A stretch of 64,000 bases of DNA from Nannobrachium achirus (Eukaryota; Chordata; Actinopteri; Myctophiformes; Myctophidae), in contig OY997642.1 in NCBI GenBank assembly GCA_963921795.1, forward strand, positions 43,948,333 to 44,012,332, written 5' to 3'. Positions 33,847 through 64,000 of this stretch are shown here, piece after piece. How positions within the stretch are numbered: position 1 is the first letter of the stretch; the number at the start of each line of letters is the position of its first letter. The translations under genes and the position numbers were made by a program. The notes below the pieces were generated by a model that did not search any database, had not been told where the DNA came from, and saw only the letters and a program-made list of their open reading frames with translations.

Positions 33847-34647
33847 GTCCCTCTGTTGTGATGAAAGGCACAACTTTGATTTCAGCAGTATGTGCTAATG
33901 TTACATAAATAACATAGCTGGCAATTATATGTGCAGTGTTGAAAACGCATCCACTGTGATGGAGGGGAGCATAGTGGCTGCATTGTTTTTGTTTTATGAG
34001 ACACTTCCACATTTCTATGGCCATACAAGAGAACTCAGAGTTCCTCTATTTCAGAGTGCCAGACAAGACATTAACCACTTAAACCCCAGGATCCATATTC
34101 TGAGGATAGACCTTTGCATAAAATAGCAGATAGGCAAACACAGATTTTAAATGTTTTCATTGATTGAATACTTTATTAGTCAGAAACATAAACATGTGGT
34201 ACATTAGGCTAGGCTCTGTCATGTCAATGGAAAATATTAATATTCCATACAGGGTGAAGTGTAACATTGAAGATTCTGGCAGAAAAACAATATCATAAGG
34301 CCCCAGCAAGCAGGGCAAAAGCACACAGAGCACTAATCTCAGACTTCTTTGCACACTTATCTACAACAAATCTTCTTGGCAAAATAATCACATCTACAGC
34401 TCACAGCTTGTAGATTGTCTACTTTTGCTGAATGTTCATAACATTGCCCCTAAAACGTTGAAATTCCAGAAGCTGTAATAGAGTAGTAACCTTACAAAAC
34501 GAGGATGAAGATCTTTAGTGTGAAAATTTGGTGTTTTTTATTTATTTTTTTATATCGTGTAGCCATGAAAGACGACAGTCAAATTCTGTGTGTTAACAGT
34601 CACCGCTTTGTTTCACTTCCTCTTAAGGCAGAGACATATCTGGAGGA

Positions 34648-34848
34648 TAATGCTGCATTCACACTGCAGATATATAGTTGAACGTTTTGCTTGGTAATTC
34701 AATGTTATCTCAATGGAAACCAGCTTTAAAGCTTTCAAAGCTTCGTCCTGAGCGTCTCCTCTATCTTTAAAGCTGGTTTCCATTGAGATTACATTGAATT
34801 ACCAAGCAAAACGTTCAACTATATATCTGTAGTGTGAATGCAGCATTA
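34648..34848. mobile_element. foldback MITE
   Basis: Arms of about 85 bp (TAATGCTGCATTCACAC ... GTGTGAATGCAGCATTA), nearly perfectly complementary, around a loop of about 35 nt (34,734-34,768). It contains no frame. Confidence 0.7.
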
Positions 34849-35436
34849 AGGCAGTGGGAGCAAGTCAGTTCTTAGTAAATAAGCGCATAACAGCCAGGGC
34901 TATGTTGACCCAATACCCTGAAGTCAGCTTGTTGCAGTAAGGCCATGTGTCTACTGTCTACCAAAGCATTTCACCCTAGTATGTTTTGGATAATTTTTAA
35001 TATATATCCACCTCTTTCCGCGGGAGTTTGCTGAAGGCGACTGGAGATTATTTGGACCACACTTCCGGTTTAACAGCAGACATACAAGCTCACGTCGCGT
35101 CGCAGATGCAGCCTGTTGTGACCTTGTAAATCACACTCGGCTGCGGCGCCGGAAGATGAGCGCATGAGGTCAGTCTGTTGTTCCCCCCAGAGGGAGTGCA
35201 ACACCCAGGATTTCACTAGACAATTGACCCTGGGTCACAGAGAGTTGAAATAGGCTATTGTCAACTATCTTGGATCCAAACATTGTAATTTTACTTAGAA
35301 AACCTTAGTTACTAGTTACTTTGTAGACAACTTCAGCCCCATATACACATAAAGGTGCCGGCGTCGGACACCCAATTTGCGGTTAATTTTTGGCGCCGGC
35401 ACAACGCAACGCTCCTATTGGAGCCCTGGCGTTAGG

Positions 35437-35605
35437 GTACGGTCACACCAAACTACCAATGAGAGTGGATTCCCGATTCTGCCAATGTATTTCAATGGGA
35501 ATAGAGCAGTTTCCTGCCAGTAGAGGATTTCAGGATTCCATTCTCATTGAAATGCATTGGCGGAATCGGGAATCCACTCTCATAGGTAGTTTGGTGTGAC
35601 CGTAC
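35437..35605. mobile_element. foldback MITE
   Basis: The ends GTACGGTCACACCAAACTAC and its complement bound 169 bp. The inside has GAGAGTGGATTCCCGATTCT twice in opposite orientation. It is just downstream of the receptor gene's terminal exon. Confidence 0.65.
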
Positions 35606-35732
35606 ACTTACTCAATTTTGAATTCCGGACACTTACTTGTAACAGAGTATTTATTATACATTGCAGTATTGATACATTTACGTAAGTAAAATAATGTAGT
35701 ACTTTTCAGTCACACCACTGCTAGTTCTCCAA

Positions 35733-54106
<18,374 letters not shown>

Positions 54107-54114
54107 CTTGAAGC

Positions 54115-54912
54115 ATGAAAAACCAGAAAGAATTTATGTCAATATGGTATCGCCATCCCATTAATATGTCTCATCTCCAGAGAGCAATGTTCAAAAGATT
54201 TAGAAGAAGAAAAGAATTGTGTACTCTTTGGTTCTCTGCTGTCTCTATTCAACGTTTACACAAGACCAACGTGCTTCCCAGTGACCGTAATCCATTCCTC
54301 ACTTCATGCAGCAGTGTTCCTGTTAAAGGAAAACTCAGTGCACCATCTCAGCAGTATGCCCCTGTCTCCAGTCAAACCGAGAGCCCAAGAGTCTTCAGCA
54401 GTGACTCAGATAGCCTGAAGCAAACACTCCCAAAAAAGTCTGAGGCAGACAGAGACTTGACTACGCCTTTAAACCATTTCACTGAATCACAGCCTTACCT
54501 CATCCAGGCCACCTCTCCCCCTGCCCTCCTGGAGACCTCTCACTCGTCCACTGGCCCAATCATGGTCCTGAATGCCCATGTACAAGACCACCCACAACCC
54601 AGCTCGGCTCCTCTCCGACCCAAGCCTACACGAGTTTCATCATCATCCCACCGGCGACGCCATCCATGTTCCAGATCTCTAATGGTCAAGACTCTGGGCC
54701 AACAATGGATTCCATCTACTCCATCCAGCCCTCCAGATCTTCGCCATCAAAACAGCCGACCCCCTCCGCAGCCTCCTCACATCTCACATCTTGTAGCCAG
54801 AGCTGCAGCATCCTTCCCTGCAAAAGACACTCAGACTCTGCAACATCAGGCAGTTAAGACAAGCCTTCTTTCATCTACACAAGAAACTTGGTATGGTATA
54901 TGGACAGAATAA
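54115..54912 (+). CDS. 265-codon open frame of an LTR-element remnant, unrecognised
   Basis: An uninterrupted plus-strand frame, Met at 54115, rich in Ser, Pro and basic residues, with no recognisable zinc knuckle, protease or polymerase motif. It ends ETWYGIWTE. It is followed at 54,940-54,952 by CCAAGCGGGGAG, a polypurine-tract-like run, and then TGTTCTGTC, an LTR-like start. It overlaps the region where the receptor's missing 5' exons would begin. The most likely origin is the 3' end of a retrotransposon ORF, but a chance frame cannot be excluded. Confidence 0.35.
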   Translation: MKNQKEFMSIWYRHPINMSHLQRAMFKRFRRRKELCTLWFSAVSIQRLHKTNVLPSDRNPFLTSCSSVPVKGKLSAPSQQYAPVSSQTESPRVFSSDSDSLKQTLPKKSEADRDLTTPLNHFTESQPYLIQATSPPALLETSHSSTGPIMVLNAHVQDHPQPSSAPLRPKPTRVSSSSHRRRHPCSRSLMVKTLGQQWIPSTPSSPPDLRHQNSRPPPQPPHISHLVARAAASFPAKDTQTLQHQAVKTSLLSSTQETWYGIWTE

Positions 54913-54952
54913 TTGTAATAGTGGTATAAAATTAATTATACCAAGCGGGGAG

Positions 54953-55280
54953 TGTTCTGTCTACAAAAAAGGAAAAGCCAAAATGTGTACTTTCCTATGT
55001 TTTGAATTAATCTAGAGGTTGTGTTGTAATTATCTTTTTTGTATGCAATCTTTACTTGATGTTCTATCTGCAGTACCATTCCCTGTCAATAGAGGGCAGT
55101 CAGTCACTAGCCCCTCACTAGACACTGCTACACGTTGGTGTTACGTTTTCACTTCCTGTTAGTTCTCCATTCATTCTGAGCAACACAACTTGAATGCAAG
55201 CAGTTCAATTCCAGTTCTTTCTCTACATCCAAACCTTGGAGTAGATTTGTCCGTGAGTGTTAACAGTTGCATTTACTACA
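54953..55280 (+). mobile_element. candidate LTR next to the 265-codon frame
   Basis: It starts TGTTCTGTCTACAAAA directly after a purine-rich tract. The likely end is at a CA near 55,265-55,280. No second copy exists in the window, so the boundaries are uncertain. Confidence 0.3.
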
Positions 55281-55395
55281 ATATGGGTTATTTGAGTTAA
55301 GGACCTTTGTTGATGTTGACTTTATTGAAATAATTGTTTATTGCTTTCCTTGGTGCCATTTAGCTGAATTTCAACTCTACATGCTGTAGGCCTAT

Positions 55396-55640
55396 GGGGC
55401 TTTTAAGCCGTGACATCATTTTGTAGGCAGAGGAGAATCTGCCCCCAGAGCATTTTCTGTCCCTCGCTATTTCAAAAAACAACGACTAAAAAATAACGAC
55501 TAAAGTATAATTCTAACACTTTCCTTTTAACAACAAAGAGAAGAAAAATGTGTAAATAGTAAAAATAGTAAAAAGATTCATGGAAACTGGGGGCAGAAAT
55601 TCTCCTCTGCCTACAAAATGATGTCATACTTAACAGCCCC
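55396..55640. mobile_element. MITE with GGGGCTTTTAAG ends
   Basis: Inverted arms of about 50 bp: GGGGCTTTTAAGCCGTGACA and TGATGTCATACTTAACAGCC with its last CC. Both arms include TGACATCATTTTGTAGGCAG or its complement. The centre is AT-rich. Confidence 0.65.
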
Positions 55641-56009
55641 ATACCCTGTAATGGTTTTTGAATACATGAGAACGTATGGTTTAGTATTGGGCTTATATAC
55701 ATACTGTGAGCTTAAGAAAAATATAGTTCATATTACTTGCTTTTGTAAAAGATTAAAAACTATGGCTAAAATACTCAAAATTGTTAAAAGGCAACTTATA
55801 GGACTAAAGCTGTATTTCATTGTTACAATGTTAAAATGCCATGCCTTAGCTGTTTGGTAAAATACATTTTTTCTGTCTATGTTTTCAGTTTTACAATATT
55901 ATGAAGAACCTCCCAGTAAAGACCATACTCTGAGGAAAACAGTCTGACTGGACCTTCATTTGTTATCTGTCTGTCTAAGCCTTGCTAGGACGCAATTGCC
56001 AGGGCAGAA

Positions 56010-56205
56010 CAGTAGTAGTGGTAGTTCATTACAGACCAGTGAACAGTGTTTAGTAGATCTATAGTAGTAGTGTGAGTTCATTACAGACCAGTGAACAGTG
56101 TTAGTAGATCTATAGTAGTAGTGGTAGTTCATTACAGACCAGTGAACAGTGTTTAGTAGATCTATAGTAGTAGTGGTAGTTCATTACAGACCAGTGAACA
56201 GTGGT
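56010..56205. repeat. tandem repeat, about four units of about 50 bp
   Basis: Units contain TTCATTACAGACCAGTGAAC and AGTAGATCTATAGTAGTAG with small length changes. No coding frame. Confidence 0.75.
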
Positions 56206-56393
56206 TGTTGTTTAGCAGGTCTTTTGTAGATCGGTGCTCCTGTCAGGGTGACTCACCAGTCCATCATCCTACTGTGGAGAATAACCCAAAACAGCAGATC
56301 TACAAGCAATGTACTGAAGAGTATTTAAAGTTGATGTGACTTCAAAGCACCTTCATCCTGATGTCTTCCTGTTTACAACCTAATTAATTACAA

Positions 56394-56712
56394 CACCTCA
56401 CTGTGACATCACTTAAACATGACTCCACTATTAATGACATCATTAATTACACTGTGACATCACTTAACCATGAATCCACTATTAATGACAATATTAATTA
56501 CACCTCACTGTGACATCACTTAAACATGATGCCACTATTAATTACATCATTAATTACACCTCACTGTGACATCACTTAAACATGACTCCACTATTAATGA
56601 CATCATTAATTAAACCTCACTGTGACATCACTTAAACATGACTCCACTATTAATGACATCATTAATTACACCTCACTGTGACATCACTTAACCATTACTC
56701 CTCTATTAATGC
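56394..56712. repeat. tandem repeat, about six units of 56-58 bp
   Basis: Units run CACCTCACTGTGACATCACT, TAAACATGACTCCACTATTA, ATGACATCATTAATTA. CRE/AP-1-like TGACATCA occurs twice per unit. 56,713-57,790 is otherwise AT-rich with a hAT MITE fragment at about 57,390-57,680. Confidence 0.75.
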
Positions 56713-57789
56713 CAGGTGTTATTGTAGCTGTCAGTTCATATTATTGTAATGATCTGTTTGTTCATTCAAAGAATCACCATGACAACCACTTTATAAGAAG
56801 AAAACACATGTATTTTGGCCCCCAAAAAATCACCCACTTTCACACCAAGTCAGAACCACTACAGTACATGAGTTACAATGAATACAAACTCATAAGTATA
56901 AATGAATGATTCACATTAATCCATTCTCATAATGCAATCCTCTGTGTGTGTGTGCGTACAACATAAAATCAAAGGTTTCAGAGGGCATTACCACAATAAG
57001 TATTAAGTAGGGATGCACGATTAATCGGGCCATCATATCGGTATCGGCAATATCGTCCATAAAAATTATCGGTATCGAAGAGATATCAAATTAATTGATC
57101 GGTTTTAGCTGATATTCTCCAATACGATATATATTGAATTATAATATAATGATGTAATATGTATCGGAATCGGTATCAACAGATATGACCCTGTAAAATA
57201 TCGGATATCGGCCATAATGTCATGATCGTGCATCGCAAAGTTCATAAAAATATAATCAAATGTGTAAAATAAATGTAAAAAAATAAAAACAGTTATATAC
57301 AGTAGGATGGTTGGGAAAAGTAAATCTACTCCGTCCTCTAAGCCTGATGCAGGTACTAAGAATACTTAGCAATGCTTCTTTTATAGCTTTTAGAGTAGGG
57401 GTTCTCAAAGTGAGGTTCAGGGACCCCCTGGGGTCCTTGAAAGGGTTGGTTGGGGTCCTCAACTAAATTGTTGATAGTTTGGAACCAAATGTCCAAATGT
57501 ACCTTTAAAGATATGTAACTCTGAGAGTGTACAAATGAAAAAGAAAAGAAAAGAAAAAACATTAAATTGTCAATTTAGAAATGAGCCCTGTATACACTTA
57601 TACTGTATGTTGGTTTGTTTACTGTTAAGATAATCATCTGAGGACCCCCTAAAACGTGTTTTTGAGGTCCACTGTTTTAGAGGATCTGACACAGTGAAGT
57701 ATTATTCATCCACTAGAGATGACACTTCATGATGATCTGACAATAATACTTTTATAGATCTGCTTATCAGGCCATAAAGCATAATTATG

Positions 57790-58735
57790 ACATTTAAGCC
57801 CTAGGCCTACAGTATACTTTGTTGTACCAAAATAAAAGTGAAAATAGCAGATCTACAAGTTCACATATCTATATTGCATGTCAACTGTAACCTTTAAGCA
57901 GTAAAAATAAAGAACAGTTCTTCCCTCAGAGCACAAGTCTCCTCCAGGTTGTGAGATCTAGAAGGCAGTCATAGTCCATAGAACCATGTGAATCATAACG
58001 TTCAAAACGCATCACGTTGTGACAGCAACCGCAGTTTTCCCGGTGAACCTAAGCGCAACGGTGGGGGCCGATGGGCAAGGAGGGTCGCGAGCTTATGAGA
58101 AACAACTCAAATAAGACCTTAAAACCTGGCGAAAACAGTTGCGTGCATTAGCACAAGATGACGATAAAGAAAATCATTAAATGGAAAACATTCAATTAAC
58201 TTCTGAAAAGCCTACTAGGCCTTAAAACCTGGCGAAAACAGTTGTGTGCATTAGCGCAAGATTAGATGACGATAAAGGAAATCATTAAATGGAAAACATT
58301 AAATTAACTTCTGAAAAGGCTTCTAAGCCTACACTAGCCTACTAGTAAAACTAGTAGAACAGCGATCTTGCCACATATGAATAATTGTGGTTGTAAACAA
58401 TAACACAGACGATATAAATCCTTAGTCTAGTAGTGGGAAGAAGAGGTTATCATCATGGCCCCAAATAACTTTAAAATATCTTGCAATTGTTGATGAGTCT
58501 CTTCCAAAATCGGCAAGAGTGCCTCTCAATACATGAAGCTATATAACCTCTCCTCTCCATCATCGGCAATAGTCAGTGTGTGTTCCCCACACTCCCGTGC
58601 CCCCACCGTTGTGCCCAGGTTCACCAGGAAAACCGCGGTCGCGTTGTGACGCGTTGTGACACCTTTTGAACTTGTAGATCGGCTATTTTTGGTGAACCTT
58701 CCCCCAGAATAGGGATGCTGGGGTTCAAGTGGTTA
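57790..58735. mobile_element. TTAACCACTT-type MITE split by a second element
   Basis: The left half holds AAAATAGCAGATCTACAAGT (57,843-57,862). The right half holds GAACTTGTAGATCGGCTATT (58,669-58,688) and ends GGGTTCAAGTGGTTAAA. The two arms pair with each other. Between them lies an inverted-repeat element of about 670 bp (58,001-58,671) with arms containing AACCGCAGTTTTCCCGGTGA / TCACCAGGAAAACCGCGGT and an internal 100-bp tandem duplication (58,118-58,325). Confidence 0.55.
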
Positions 58736-59007
58736 AACGTCAATTATAAAGTTATTATCAGTCATGGAAAATTATATTTCCCTGTGACATAGCCTACAGT
58801 ATCTCAAGTGGAAAGATGTGCATATTTATGTATAGTCGTAATATGATATAAGACAAAAAAATCATTCATTCTAAAAATTAACAGTGTAATTCAGGGGTGC
58901 TGTGGAAGAAAAGGTTATTTACAGTGGTGACCTGAGTCAAAAGAGTTTGAAAACCCCTGGTCTAAATGACTGCATCCGAACATACAGTATGTATGGAGTT
59001 CATCACA

Positions 59008-59070
59008 ACTAAGAGCTGATCTACAAGCTCACGTTGTGATGGTTGTGATGTTAGATCTGCTAATTTTTAA
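59008..59070. repeat. hairpin module copy just downstream of the caspase-like gene
   Basis: AGAGCTGATCTACAAGCTCA with a partly matching right arm GTTGTGATGTTAGATCTGC. It lies about 145 nt past the stop codon at 59213, so it may be in the 3' UTR. Confidence 0.6.
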
Positions 59071-59212
59071 CATTTTGAAAATGCTTGCCAGTAACCAGAA
59101 CATCCATTATTACACACAATGCTTTGTGTGTTGAGTGTGAATGCAGTCAGTGTTTAGAGAGTCTTTAGGAATCAATCAGGAATGAGTTGAACATTTAATA
59201 TTAATCTGAATC

Positions 59213-64000
<4,788 letters not shown>

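Overview
This is a vertebrate, almost certainly teleost, genomic window. The evidence is interrupted coding with GT-AG introns, teleost-type MITEs (hAT, piggyBac-like and TA-flanked), tRNA-derived SINE sequence, a Helitron relic and very long (CA)n tracts. I cannot name the species. Exons were assigned by reading translations, splice signals and intron phases, without database searches. Family comparisons come from memory of the vertebrate proteins.

Region 1 (about 1-18,510, + strand) is the 3' part of an extended synaptotagmin gene, best matched to esyt2. It holds the C2B exons, a long Ser/Pro/Gly-rich linker exon, the C2C exons and a 3' UTR of about 2 kb. A candidate 34-codon cassette exon lies at 3636-3737. 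The introns and the UTR are full of MITEs.

Region 2 (about 19,800-54,110) is a C-type lectin receptor locus of the MRC1 (macrophage mannose receptor) type. One long gene runs on the minus strand from 54,106 to 35,733. In protein order it encodes an F-type (fucose-binding) lectin domain, seven C-type lectin-like domains matching MRC1 CTLD2-8, a transmembrane helix and a tail with an MRC1-like F-x-N-x-L-Y-F endocytosis motif. The ricin-type CysR, FN2 and CTLD1 modules of MRC1 were not found, and the F-type lectin occupies that end. A 613-bp piggyBac-like MITE sits inside a coding exon of the CTLD5-like domain. Two partial copies of the gene's 3' end lie downstream in opposite orientations: a 5'-truncated minus-strand relic (19,838-24,990) and a plus-strand copy (25,222-28,258) whose cytoplasmic tail is cut short.

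Region 3 (about 28,300-35,700) lies between these copies and is repeat-dominated. It contains an apparently very young LTR element with a 42/45-bp minisatellite inserted into a (GATT)n tract, and several foldback MITEs.

Region 4 (about 54,100-59,200) is repeat-rich: an LTR-retrotransposon remnant, tandem repeats and nested MITEs.

Region 5 (59,213-64,000, minus strand, open at the window edge) is the C-terminal caspase-like domain of a caspase-8/CFLAR-type gene. Both the catalytic His and Cys positions are substituted, so it is predicted to be a pseudo-caspase.

A short hairpin module (arms around GATCTACAAGC / GCTTGTAGATC flanked by AAAATAGC / GCTATTTT) recurs in roughly 30 complete, partial or collapsed copies. 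It sits inside several apparently unrelated MITE backgrounds, which is the most unusual non-coding signal here. I see no rRNA genes, CRISPR arrays or bacterial features. The receptor and the pseudo-caspase both point to innate immunity, but nothing in the sequence shows that they act together.
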